Shown: positions 16,992 to 24,932 of the stretch, piece after piece | Layout of the letters: each line of letters opens with the position of its first letter | Position numbering within the stretch: the stretch's first letter is position 1 | Translations under genes and position numbers: made by a program | From: an uncultured Clostridia bacterium | GTDB lineage: Bacteria > Bacillota > Clostridia > Oscillospirales > QAKW01 | NCBI GenBank assembly: GCA_944385895.1 | Contig: CALWYZ010000014.1 | Coordinates: forward strand, 1 to 64,000 | Length of the DNA: 64,000 nt | Direction: 5' to 3' | The notes under the pieces: generated by a model | The model's database searches: none | The model's input: only the letters and a program-made list of their open reading frames with translations | Told to the model about the DNA's origin: nothing

Positions 16992-17378
16992 GTTTCACTT
17001 TTTGCAAGGTAGAAAAGGTTAACAAAGTATTGCAGTTAAAGGCTTTTTAGACAATTATCTCTCATACTGCACAACGCAAAACTGAACAAATGAGTTTCGG
17101 TTTATTTGCCCTTAATTCTCTTTGTATTTTGTGGATAGGCCTAACAACTTTATACTATTGTATTACTGTTTATTTAAGGGGTATCATCAGAAGTTCCCAG
17201 ATAATCCAGAATTGACTTTTAGGAATAGGATATATAAAATATAGGTTAATCCATTAAAATCAATCTGGGGTCAATCTGGTTAATCTGAGGATTATATATA
17301 AAAAGGACCTCAAGAAAATAGTCGGAAAAATATGGAAAAAAGTTTATTTTGCCTATGTACTTTCAGAAAATAATGTGG

Positions 17379-17480
17379 TATAATATATACAGGTCGGAAA
17401 AGACCAGTTAATTTAATATTTTGAATGCTTAGAGAAGCAAAGTTACCTTTAGACGAGGTTTAACTGGCTTCTCTTTTTTT
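17379..17480 (+). promoter_or_regulatory. Extended -10 promoter and attenuator leader
   Basis: TGGTATAAT (box 17379-17384) is an extended -10 promoter without a good -35. About 45 bases downstream an extended hairpin (AGAGAAGC 17431-17438 with GCTTCTCT 17467-17474, inner pairing AGTTACC / GGTTTAACT) runs into seven T, a transcription terminator before the first gene. CCAGTTA at 17404-17410 can pair with TAACTGG at 17461-17467, an alternative fold that would break the terminator. The layout recalls attenuation leaders of Tn916-type elements. The rest of 16992-17378 is A+T-rich with imperfect AATCTGG repeats (17260-17300), possibly binding sites. Confidence 0.6.
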
Positions 17481-17514
17481 GTTGCCTAAAATCAAAAGGA
17501 AAGGAACAAGGAAA

Positions 17515-17811
17515 ATGGATAACACAACAAATAAGCATGAATTTGCGTGTAATGCTGGTAAGGTTACCGAGTACGAAGTAAAGGAACATATTGACACTAT
17601 CATGGTGGGCTTTCGTGGATTCTCAAAGGAAGTGTCGATTGTAAAGTGGAACGACAAAAAGCCTGTGTTTGATATTAGAGCGTGGCGAGTATCTGACAGA
17701 GACGGATTGCAGTATCCTTTGCGTGGTATCACTTTCTCTAAGGAAGAGTTTATCAAGTTAAGGGAAATCTTGAACAGCATTGATGTGAATTGCATTGATG
17801 AATATATGTGA
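17515..17811 (+). CDS. PC4/YdbC-like ssDNA-binding protein
   Basis: A 98-residue protein resembling the PC4/YdbC (transcriptional coactivator p15) family: KVTEYEVKEHIDTIMVGFRG, then KEVSIVKWNDKKPVFDIRAW and GLQYPLRGITFSKEEF. YdbC-type proteins bind single-stranded DNA as dimers and are common at the start of mobile-element operons. ATG at 17515 follows AAGGAACAAGG and the attenuator. Confidence 0.7.
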   Translation: MDNTTNKHEFACNAGKVTEYEVKEHIDTIMVGFRGFSKEVSIVKWNDKKPVFDIRAWRVSDRDGLQYPLRGITFSKEEFIKLREILNSIDVNCIDEYM

Positions 17812-17834
17812 GCAAAGAATGTGAGGTATTGAAT

Positions 17835-17960
17835 ATGAACGGAGCAAAGACTGACGAAAGAAATTATTATGCTGAAAGCTACATTGCTTTAATCGAAGCA
17901 ATTATCAAGGAAACAGCTTCAATAATCAAAGACATAAAGAAAGCAATGGGCGAGGTGTGA
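17835..17960 (+). CDS. Small helical protein, unknown
   Basis: A 41-residue frame (MNGAKTDERNYYAESY start, KKAMGEV end), amphipathic and probably helical, with a GTGAGG site upstream. It lies between the YdbC-like gene and the next gene with two bases to spare, so it belongs to the operon. No family recognised. Confidence 0.45.
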   Translation: MNGAKTDERNYYAESYIALIEAIIKETASIIKDIKKAMGEV

Positions 17961-17962
17961 AA

Positions 17963-18955
17963 ATGGGAAAGAAAAAACTACAAGGTGCAGACGGAATGAA
18001 TTTTCAACTGCAACTTACAATAAAAGGCTTAGAGAGCATAAATCTTCCAGAGGAAAATCTTACGAATGAATCTGGAAATGACATAATGAAAATATCTTGT
18101 TGGGGTGGCAAACTGTCTGCTTATGTGAATTTGCCTAACGCAATTAGGCCGAACAATGTTCAGCCATTTCAACTATCTGATTGTATCAAAATCGAATTGG
18201 TAAGAAACCAAGTCATTGAGCACATGAGGTCATATTTGCAAAAGCACTTAAAGGATAAGTATTCTGATGAATTTCTCTCAATGATGAGTGTCACAAAAAT
18301 GGAGTGCAATCTGACGATAAAATGCGTTGGGGATTGTAAGCCAAAGGATGTGATTAAATTGTTTGAGAGGTCATTTGCAAAGGTTACTGTTTATAAGGAA
18401 ACCGACCCAAACGGAAAAACACACAGGAAGCCAGAACGAGGAATCACAACAACCAAGCCCCATGAATGGGTGTTAAAGGTGTATGACAAAACCTTTCAGC
18501 AAAGGCAAGCAGGCAATCTTAAGGTTGAGTCAAATCTGATTCGTGTGGAATTGGTGTTCTTAGACAGAATGCTTGACCGTATGTATTCAAGCAAGAAATC
18601 ATTAGAGGACATTCTCACAAGGAAAGCAATCAAAACGCTGATTGACCAGTACCAAGAAACCTTTGACGAGATATGCAAAAAGAATATTACGCCTATGCTG
18701 AATGCTTGTGTGCAAGAGATATTTGAATGTTTAACTTGCTCTACTCCACGAAAGGAAGTAAGCGAAACTTTGATTAAGTGTAAGGAACTCATTGTAGATA
18801 CTGAGGTATTACGCAAGGCATTAAAGAAGTGGTATGTATTCAAGAAACAGCCTGATAGCTCAAAACGCATTGTTTCATTTTATCGAGAGAAAAATATGGG
18901 TTTTCCAGAGGATGTGCTTAGAACACTCAAACTCATGCACAACTCTTTAGGATAA
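17963..18955 (+). CDS. Putative replication initiation protein
   Basis: A 330-residue protein. The central part (HEWVLKVYDKTFQQRQ, then NLIRVELVFLDRMLDRMY) resembles plasmid/phage replication-initiation proteins in which a Lys-Tyr-Asp-Lys strand is followed by a short Arg-Val-Glu strand; the C-terminal part is helical. This is a weak recognition, so a relaxase-like or purely DNA-binding role is also possible. ATG at 17963 is chosen, six bases after an in-frame GTG, because the GCGAGG site suits it better. The 216 bases after it (18956-19171) hold no gene I can support. Confidence 0.45.
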   Translation: MGKKKLQGADGMNFQLQLTIKGLESINLPEENLTNESGNDIMKISCWGGKLSAYVNLPNAIRPNNVQPFQLSDCIKIELVRNQVIEHMRSYLQKHLKDKYSDEFLSMMSVTKMECNLTIKCVGDCKPKDVIKLFERSFAKVTVYKETDPNGKTHRKPERGITTTKPHEWVLKVYDKTFQQRQAGNLKVESNLIRVELVFLDRMLDRMYSSKKSLEDILTRKAIKTLIDQYQETFDEICKKNITPMLNACVQEIFECLTCSTPRKEVSETLIKCKELIVDTEVLRKALKKWYVFKKQPDSSKRIVSFYREKNMGFPEDVLRTLKLMHNSLG

Positions 18956-19171
18956 AACAGGTCTGAAAAGTAACATTCGATGTTACCCTGTGACCCCAAA
19001 CTTGAAAAACTGAAAATCTCATAAATTGAGCATAAACCACCATTCATTGGGGTGTAAAAGGTGTTTCACAAGGCATTTGAGCAAATTGCAAAAATCAAAT
19101 CTTGTCCATAATTATATGAGACAGAGATACAAACAGATAACAGTACATTAACAATAAGGGGGTGTTCACTA

Positions 19172-19381
19172 ATGCAGGTAGAACGCATATCAGCAGACAT
19201 TACATTGAAGCACAAGCCCAAAACGGGAACACAGGCTTACAATATGCTGATCGCATCTCTCAAAGCAGAGATACAAGAAAAACAAGAGATTTTATCTCAT
19301 CTCACACAAAATAAAGTAAAACAGAAATTCATAGAGAACTGGAATCCTACAACAAGGAGCGTGAACATCTATGATATGTAG
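19172..19381 (+). CDS. Small protein of unknown function
   Basis: A 69-residue, basic, helical protein (central KAEIQEKQEILSHL coiled-coil-like stretch) behind a GGGGGTG site. No domain recognised. It precedes the DUF5681 gene by 16 bases. Confidence 0.5.
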   Translation: MQVERISADITLKHKPKTGTQAYNMLIASLKAEIQEKQEILSHLTQNKVKQKFIENWNPTTRSVNIYDM

Positions 19382-19397
19382 GAAGGAGTGATTTTCT

Positions 19398-19754
19398 ATG
19401 CCTTATTCTAAAGGACAAAGCGGTAATCCAAAAGGCAGACCTAAGCAAACCGCAGAGCAGAAATCACAAAAGGAGCAATTTCAGAGGTTGCTTAAATCTT
19501 CTACCGTTGAAGCTCTGCAAAGCATAATCCAGATTGCCAATGACAGATACAACAAGGACCGATTCAATGCTTGTAAGTACATCATTGACAAGGCTTATGG
19601 TGCAAATACTGCTTTTCTTTTAGACGGTACAGAAGATACTGCTCCTACTGTGATTAGGATTGTTCCATACGGTAAAGAAAACGAGGACTGGAACGAAGAT
19701 GACTGGGAAGAAGAATGGAACAATGCCCCAGATGAAAACGAGGTAGATGAATAA
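19398..19754 (+). CDS. DUF5681-domain protein
   Basis: A 118-residue protein beginning with the DUF5681 signature (YSKGQSGNPKGRPKQT), a helical middle and a strongly acidic tail (NEDDWEEEWNN). DUF5681 proteins usually sit near phage terminases or in mobile elements; their function is not established. No terminase is seen here. The stop overlaps the next start as TAATG. Confidence 0.7.
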   Translation: MPYSKGQSGNPKGRPKQTAEQKSQKEQFQRLLKSSTVEALQSIIQIANDRYNKDRFNACKYIIDKAYGANTAFLLDGTEDTAPTVIRIVPYGKENEDWNEDDWEEEWNNAPDENEVDE

Positions 19755-19891
19755 TGGTAAAGATTACAAACGGAACAGTTACCACAGAGGTAACGCAAGG
19801 TGCGTATGATACATTCTACAAGGAACAAGGATTTGTGATTGTGTCAGACGAAAACGAAAATATCGAATGGGAGGAAGAAGAAAATGGCTAA
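19754..19891 (+). CDS. Very small acidic protein, unknown
   Basis: A 45-residue frame (MVKITNGTVTTEVTQGAYDT start, acidic end) overlapping both neighbours (TAATG upstream, eight bases downstream). The start resembles phage head-tail or scaffold-associated small proteins (V-T-x-G-A-Y-D-T-F-Y), but this is not enough for a call. Confidence 0.45.
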   Translation: MVKITNGTVTTEVTQGAYDTFYKEQGFVIVSDENENIEWEEEENG

Positions 19892-20567
19892 AGTCAATAC
19901 TATTGCAAACAACGGGCTGACTATCGTTGAGAACTACAATAAACTGCTTGAACAGTTCAGAAAAACAAAGACCATTGATGATGTGCGTATTCTGGTTGCA
20001 AGTGTCAGAGATTTTATTTCTGTGTATAAGCGTGTAGATAAGAACATGGTAAATGAAATCTATGGCAAACTCCAGAGCAAATTGCAGGATATGGTTGCTG
20101 AAAATGCTTTTGTGTATGACCGTATGAATAACAGGGTTGAGGAAATCCGCAATCGTGCTTATGACTATGCAAATGAAAAGGACGATACACAAGCAGTACA
20201 GAGCAAAGCACTTCAGCTTATGTCTCAGATGCCTAAGGTAATGAACAGCAATCATGCGAACCGTATTACTAAGGTTTTGACAGATTCTATCAATTCTGGT
20301 GTTATCGGTAGCAAGGCCGTTCTGGAACTGCTTAAATATCCTGCTTATGCTGATATGGTATCTGCAAAGATTAGGGAGCGTGCTTTTGAGGGTAGCAAAT
20401 CTTCTGCTGAACAGGCTTTTGACAGATTGAAAGAATCTGAACTGAAAGAAGCCGAACAGGGTCTTGCTTCTGTGTATATGCAGGGATTCCACCTTAGAAA
20501 CATTGAAAAACAGGTCAATGCGTTTAAGAAGCCTTCCGCATGGAATCCAGACGAACAGACAGCATAA
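19884..20567 (+). CDS. Helical protein of unknown function
   Basis: A 227-residue, almost entirely helical protein, with coiled-coil potential near residues 15-75 and 150-205. No recognised domain. ATG at 19884 follows GGGAGGAAG, which decides the start over an earlier in-frame ATG. It follows the DUF5681 gene and could be a structural or DNA-binding partner. The 260 bases after it carry repeated CCAG/GTCCA words (20570-20770) but no gene. Confidence 0.5.
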   Translation: MAKVNTIANNGLTIVENYNKLLEQFRKTKTIDDVRILVASVRDFISVYKRVDKNMVNEIYGKLQSKLQDMVAENAFVYDRMNNRVEEIRNRAYDYANEKDDTQAVQSKALQLMSQMPKVMNSNHANRITKVLTDSINSGVIGSKAVLELLKYPAYADMVSAKIRERAFEGSKSSAEQAFDRLKESELKEAEQGLASVYMQGFHLRNIEKQVNAFKKPSAWNPDEQTA

Positions 20568-20827
20568 AGGATAAGCCCAGAATAACACAGGATAATCCAG
20601 ATTGAATCAGAAGTCATAAGGTAATGTATTCCTATGGTATAGGATAAAAGTTCACCAGAAGTCAACAGAGAACCTCTGGGGATAAACATAAAATTGAGAA
20701 TAAAATAAATCGGTCACTAAGAATAGTCCAGTTGTCCAAGACGGAGCAAATAACTATAAAATGGACAACAATACAATAGTTCAGATGAATTTGTATTCGT
20801 GTCCCTAATCGAAAGGGAGAATACAAA

Positions 20828-21130
20828 ATGGCAAAGAAGAATAATACAAACAATACGAACACTTTACCAGAGCAGGAGTTTAACTTTATTGTATCAGATG
20901 TACATATTCCAAGAATGGTACCCATTAAAACTCTGGCTGAGGAATCACATATTTCATATAAAGCACTTTGGCAGATGTGCAAACAGAACAAAATCGTGCA
21001 TATTAAGTCCGGTAATAAGTTTCTTGTAAATGTAGACAAATTCGTTGAATATCTTAATGCCGGCGAATTGGAGGTTGAGGACGATGACAAAATCGAAACG
21101 AGAGGTAGAAAGCCAAAAGACACAGCATAA
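20828..21130 (+). CDS. Excisionase-like HTH protein
   Basis: A 100-residue protein with a winged-helix domain of the excisionase/MerR type (VPIKTLAEESHISYKALWQM, then KSGNKFLVNVDKFVEYL). Such proteins bend attachment-site DNA and direct integrase towards excision. AAAGGGAG precedes the ATG. It overlaps the HNH gene by 47 bases in another frame. Confidence 0.7.
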   Translation: MAKKNNTNNTNTLPEQEFNFIVSDVHIPRMVPIKTLAEESHISYKALWQMCKQNKIVHIKSGNKFLVNVDKFVEYLNAGELEVEDDDKIETRGRKPKDTA

Positions 21131-21509
21131 TGATTCTATTGAATGGGAGCAAGCCGAGGGATTTTCAAAGTACCTTATTTCTACTGACGGGCAGGTTTAC
21201 AGCCTTAAGAGTGACAGACTCTTACCGCAAGGCTTTACCCATAGAGGATATAAGCAGGTTGATGTGTGCAATGATGAGGGTATCAAAAAGCACATGAGAG
21301 TGCATAGGCTTGTTTACATGGCACATAAAGGTGCAATTCCAGAGGGTATGCAAATCAATCATAAGGACGAAAACAAAACGAATAATTGCATTGACAATCT
21401 GGAACTTATGACAAACAAGGAAAATTGTAGCTATGGCACACGCAACGCACGAATCAGTGAATCCATGAAAAGATACAGAGCAAAACAGCGTGCAATGGCC
21501 GCTTGTTGA
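21084..21509 (+). CDS. HNH endonuclease with NUMOD4 domain
   Basis: A 141-residue homing-type endonuclease: NUMOD4 region (EWEQAEGFSKYLISTDGQVYS) and an HNH_3 core (MRVHRLVYMAHKG, MQINHKDENKTNNCIDNLEL) with the expected His/Asn residues. Free-standing HNH nucleases of this kind occur in phages and mobile elements. The start is placed at 21084, after GGTTGAGGACG; an earlier in-frame ATG would deepen the overlap with the excisionase-like gene. Confidence 0.82.
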   Translation: MTKSKREVESQKTQHNDSIEWEQAEGFSKYLISTDGQVYSLKSDRLLPQGFTHRGYKQVDVCNDEGIKKHMRVHRLVYMAHKGAIPEGMQINHKDENKTNNCIDNLELMTNKENCSYGTRNARISESMKRYRAKQRAMAAC

Positions 21510-21685
21510 TGTGGTATCAGAATTTATAAAATTTGATACTATCTCTAAAGGCTTAAAAATAGGGTTCAAAAAGTACAAGATAAAACTTTTGATTATTCTC
21601 AAAAAAGAGGTGTACTTTTTGATACCTGCCTGATATTATCAAATCAGAAACGAACAGTTGTTCGACAAAGAAATGAGGTGTTCAG

Positions 21686-21886
21686 ATGAACGATAAGTTT
21701 AAGAATGACAAGCTAAAGTTTGAACTTATCAGAAACGCTGATTTGGTGTGTACGGATTGCCTATACAAATATGACGATACGAATATGCCATGCAATGTTT
21801 CTAAATGTGAGATGTACGAAGAAAAGCCCTCTACCGTTATTGATGGTGGAAACTGCGATTTATACGATAAGGGGGTGTCAGAATGA
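21686..21886 (+). CDS. Small cysteine-rich protein
   Basis: A 66-residue protein with five cysteines (CTDCLY, CNVSKC, NCDLY) suggesting a small metal-binding fold. It overlaps the resolvase start by four bases. No family recognised; it may be an accessory to the recombinase. The 176-base spacer before it contains an AT-rich inverted repeat (TATCAGAATT..AATTTGATA), a possible regulatory site. Confidence 0.5.
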   Translation: MNDKFKNDKLKFELIRNADLVCTDCLYKYDDTNMPCNVSKCEMYEEKPSTVIDGGNCDLYDKGVSE

Positions 21887-22524
21887 AATATGTAGCTTAT
21901 CACAGGACAAGCACAAAGGACCAGCACTTAGACAGAGGAATTGCAGAACTCACCAAGTATTGTGCTGATAATGCAATTTCTCTGTATAAAGGCAAGGTCT
22001 ACACAGATCAACAGACAGGAAAGAACTTCAACCGACCACGCTACACAATGCTGAAAGATGAAATTCTTGAAAGTGGTGATGTGCTGATCGTCACAGAGCT
22101 TGACCGATTAGGACGAAATAAGGAAGCCACACTAAAGGAATTACGATTCTTTAAGGACAATGGTATTCGTGTTATGGTGTTAGAATTACCCACAACATTG
22201 ATTGACCTGTCAGCTATGGAAAACTCAATGGCTCGTATGATGTTAGAGACTATCAATAATATGATGATTGAGTTGTATGCAAGCATGGCACAGGTTGAAA
22301 TTGAGAAAAGAGAGAAAAGACAGCGAGAAGGCATTGAACAGAAAAAGGCTCGTGGAGAATGGGACGATTATGGCAGGCCAAGAGTTATGGACCTTGAAGA
22401 ATTTGCTACCCACTACCGCTTAGTACAGCAAGGGAAAAAGAAACCATTTGAGCTTATGCGTGAATTAGGCATGACGAAGCCTACCTTCTATCGTTACAAA
22501 AATCAAATTGAGAAAGGGTGTTAA
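21883..22524 (+). CDS. Small serine recombinase (resolvase/invertase)
   Basis: A 213-residue resolvase-family protein. The N-terminus (YVAYHRTSTKDQ) supplies the nucleophile Ser10; ELDRLGRN and the long E-helix region (MIELYASMAQVEIEKREKRQREGI) are present; a C-terminal HTH ends the protein (ELMRELGMTKPTFYRYKNQ). It could resolve or invert element DNA. The following tyrosine integrase gene starts three bases after its stop. Confidence 0.88.
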   Translation: MKYVAYHRTSTKDQHLDRGIAELTKYCADNAISLYKGKVYTDQQTGKNFNRPRYTMLKDEILESGDVLIVTELDRLGRNKEATLKELRFFKDNGIRVMVLELPTTLIDLSAMENSMARMMLETINNMMIELYASMAQVEIEKREKRQREGIEQKKARGEWDDYGRPRVMDLEEFATHYRLVQQGKKKPFELMRELGMTKPTFYRYKNQIEKGC

Positions 22525-22526
22525 AT

Positions 22527-23840
22527 ATGGCATCAGTCAACAGAGTTGAATATAAAAGCGGTAGAGTTGTCTATCGTATAGTAATCTGTATGGGTTACGA
22601 TAATAAGGGTAAGAAACTGGTTAAGAATCTTACATATTCGGTCAATCAGTCAGCAACACCCAAACAACAAGAACGAGAAGCGAAGAAGTATGCCATGGAT
22701 ATGGAAGATAAATTAAAATATGGCTATGACTTCAATGCAGAAAAAATGTCATTTGAAGATTTTGCATACAAATGGCTTGAGAGTGTTAAAGATAACATTG
22801 CTTATGGTACTTATGCAGGATATAAACAGGCATTAGAAAGCCGAATCATTCCCTACTTTAAGGGATATAAGGTAGCTCATATCAAAACACCACACATTGA
22901 AGCCTTTTATAGAACTCTGGTTGATGACTATGCAACAGGTACCATAAAGAGATTTGCTAATGTGTTGAATCTGATTTTTAAGACAGCCAAGCGTTACAGC
23001 ATGATTGAAAACAATCCTTGCCAAGACGCACAAAAGCCCAAAAGAAAAGACGAGGACGAGGGCTTAAAGTTCTTTACTCCAAAGCAAGCATTGATGTTTA
23101 TGAAATCTCTGGATATGTCATACGAGGTAACCTACAAAGGCCATCAGCGTATTGATGATACAGGTAAACCATACTATGTGAATGAGTACACAGAATCCTA
23201 TACTGTGCCCACACAATATAAGGTGTTCTTCACTCTCTCATTATTCTGTGGATTCAGAAAAGGCGAAACACTTGCTTTGCATTGGAATGACATTGATTTT
23301 AAGGAGAAGAAAATCTCTATTTCAAAGTCTGTGGGTATGACGGAAAACGGATTTGATTATAAAGAGCCTAAGACAAAGAAATCTGTCAGAAAGGTATCTA
23401 TCCCAGATGATGTAATCCCGCTTCTATGGCGGTATCGTTCAGAGTACATGCAAACACGATTTAGTCATGGTACTGCATGGCAAGGCGATTTGAGCGGTGG
23501 CGGTAATCTGTTCGTTCAAGCAGACGGAAAGCTTATGGGGCATACAACACCTTATCAGTATTTTACGAAGCACTTACACCGCTATAATGAATGGGTGCAG
23601 AATAATCCAGATAAAGCAAAGGCCGAGGGATTAGAGGAATTACCGATTATTCCGCTTCATGGGTTGAGACATTCATGTGCTACCCTGCTCAATTATCTGG
23701 AAGTCAACATCATTGAAATATCAAAGACATTAGGACATTCAACCTGTTCCACTACAATGAACATCTATGCTCATAGCTTTGAGGAACAGCAAGAGGAAGT
23801 AGCAACAAAGGTAAATGAGTTCTTACGATTGAACGCATAA
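22527..23840 (+). CDS. int: Tyrosine recombinase / integrase
   Basis: A 437-residue phage-type integrase: an N-terminal arm-binding region, a SAM-like core-binding domain (FEDFAYKWLESVKDNIAYGTYAGY) and a catalytic domain with Arg (FCGFRKGETLALHW), HGLRHSCATLL, GHSTCSTTMNIYAH including the Tyr nucleophile. It should catalyse integration and excision of this element. ATG at 22527 follows AAAGGG at good distance; an in-frame GTG at 22518 overlaps the resolvase gene. Confidence 0.92.
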   Translation: MASVNRVEYKSGRVVYRIVICMGYDNKGKKLVKNLTYSVNQSATPKQQEREAKKYAMDMEDKLKYGYDFNAEKMSFEDFAYKWLESVKDNIAYGTYAGYKQALESRIIPYFKGYKVAHIKTPHIEAFYRTLVDDYATGTIKRFANVLNLIFKTAKRYSMIENNPCQDAQKPKRKDEDEGLKFFTPKQALMFMKSLDMSYEVTYKGHQRIDDTGKPYYVNEYTESYTVPTQYKVFFTLSLFCGFRKGETLALHWNDIDFKEKKISISKSVGMTENGFDYKEPKTKKSVRKVSIPDDVIPLLWRYRSEYMQTRFSHGTAWQGDLSGGGNLFVQADGKLMGHTTPYQYFTKHLHRYNEWVQNNPDKAKAEGLEELPIIPLHGLRHSCATLLNYLEVNIIEISKTLGHSTCSTTMNIYAHSFEEQQEEVATKVNEFLRLNA

Positions 23841-23846
23841 ATAATT

Positions 23847-23880
23847 GAGAGCCAGAGGACAAAATCCAAAGGCTCTCATT
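23847..23880 (+). terminator. Terminator-like hairpin after int
   Basis: GAGAGCC (23847-23853) pairs with GGCTCTC (23871-23877) across a 17-base loop, with only a short T run. It may serve the converging ribbon-helix-helix gene as well. Confidence 0.5.
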
Positions 23881-23886
23881 TAGTCA

Positions 23887-24066
23887 TCATTCATCTTTCA
23901 ATTCCATGTGGTCAAGGGCATATTGCAAAGCCATGCTGATTAGTTCATTACGAGAACGATTCGTCTTAGCTGCTAAATCGTTATATTCCTCTTGCAAGGC
24001 TCTATCTATGCGTATTGTCATGGTGACAGATTTATCTTCTTTAGGTGTTACGATAAATTTCTCCAT
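23887..24066 (-). CDS. Ribbon-helix-helix DNA-binding protein
   Basis: A 59-residue protein (MEKFIVTPKEDKSVTMTIRI start) followed by a helix-turn-helix-like pair (LQEEYNDLAAKTNRSRNELI and SMALQYALDH), typical of the Arc/CopG ribbon-helix-helix family. GGAGG lies before the ATG. It converges on int and could repress element genes or act as an antitoxin-like regulator; no partner toxin is seen. Confidence 0.75.
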   Translation of the reverse strand: MEKFIVTPKEDKSVTMTIRIDRALQEEYNDLAAKTNRSRNELISMALQYALDHMELKDE

Positions 24067-24214
24067 AATGCAATTCCTCCATTGATTTTAATTACATTAT
24101 AGTATTGACAAGGCACATAAAACTATGACACAATAGTGAGTTAAAATTATACTGTACTTTTGTGTTACAATCTGCTATAATGCTAATATCAACCAAACTT
24201 GGAGGTATGGCATT

Positions 24215-24724
24215 ATGAAAGATAAAGCAACCAAAAACGGAGTCAAAAAGCCGATTTTCAAGAAGTGGTGGTTTTGGGTAATCGTTGTCGTTATTCTGGC
24301 CGCTATCTTCGGAAATACTGGAACAAAAGACAGCGTTGAGGACGGAGCAAAGGACACTATCAGTTCAGCAGAACAGCAAGCAACATCTGACAAATTCGTT
24401 GAAGATGTGAAAACCGCTATTTCTGGTGCTATTGACAGTGACAATGAAGCAATCACAGATGTTGCGTTGAAAGACAAAGATTTGTGTGTAACAGTTGATT
24501 TGAGTAAAGCTGACCCCAGCCCTCTTACAATAGAGGACTTGGCAATCTCTCGTACAAGTTCAATCACAGACGCTATACTTGAACTTACTGATTACGACAG
24601 TCAATGGAACACGATAACAGTTGATTTTGGAGATGTTGGCAAGGTCGTATGTGACAAAGACAGCATAAAAGAAAATGAAGCAGGTGGACGATACTTCCCA
24701 TCAGAAAACTTTACATTAAAATAA
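24215..24724 (+). CDS. Membrane-anchored protein, unknown
   Basis: A 169-residue protein: basic N-terminus, one transmembrane segment (about residues 20-36, WWFWVIVVVILAAIF), then an acidic outward domain. GGAGG precedes the ATG. The N-terminal arrangement is common in Firmicutes mobile elements but I do not recognise the family. Confidence 0.55.
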   Translation: MKDKATKNGVKKPIFKKWWFWVIVVVILAAIFGNTGTKDSVEDGAKDTISSAEQQATSDKFVEDVKTAISGAIDSDNEAITDVALKDKDLCVTVDLSKADPSPLTIEDLAISRTSSITDAILELTDYDSQWNTITVDFGDVGKVVCDKDSIKENEAGGRYFPSENFTLK

Positions 24725-24740
24725 ATGTGGAAACAAAGAG

Positions 24741-24778
24741 AGCCTTGACAGGAACTAAAACCAGTCAAGGCTTTTCTT
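24741..24778 (+). terminator. Rho-independent terminator at the right end of the small element
   Basis: AGCCTTGAC pairs with GTCAAGGCT, followed by TTTCTTT. The next ~150 bases to 24932 hold direct repeats (TTATGGAGAG twice) but no gene; the right junction of the element is probably here. Confidence 0.8.
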
Positions 24779-24932
24779 TATACTATCGTAATACTAAACT
24801 TACGGCGTGCTGTGGTGTGATAGGCCGAGTTAGGGAAAGTAGAAATCCCAAAAAGGTAATACGGGTAGCACTTATGGAGAGTTATGGAGAGATAGGGCGA
24901 GTGCCTGTTAATCTTTTTAAAATATTATATCT

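Larger units (their letters stand above)
16992..24932. mobile_element. Small integrative element with tyrosine integrase (boundaries approximate)
   Basis: A block of genes unlike the flanking cassette array: attenuated leader, PC4/YdbC-like protein, possible replication protein, DUF5681 protein, excisionase-like HTH, HNH endonuclease, small serine recombinase, tyrosine integrase, ribbon-helix-helix protein. It interrupts a cassette and its right neighbour is a 5'-truncated gene. I could not find convincing direct repeats, so the ends are set by the last cassette stop on the left and first cassette codons on the right. No relaxase or coupling protein is recognised. Confidence 0.7.
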
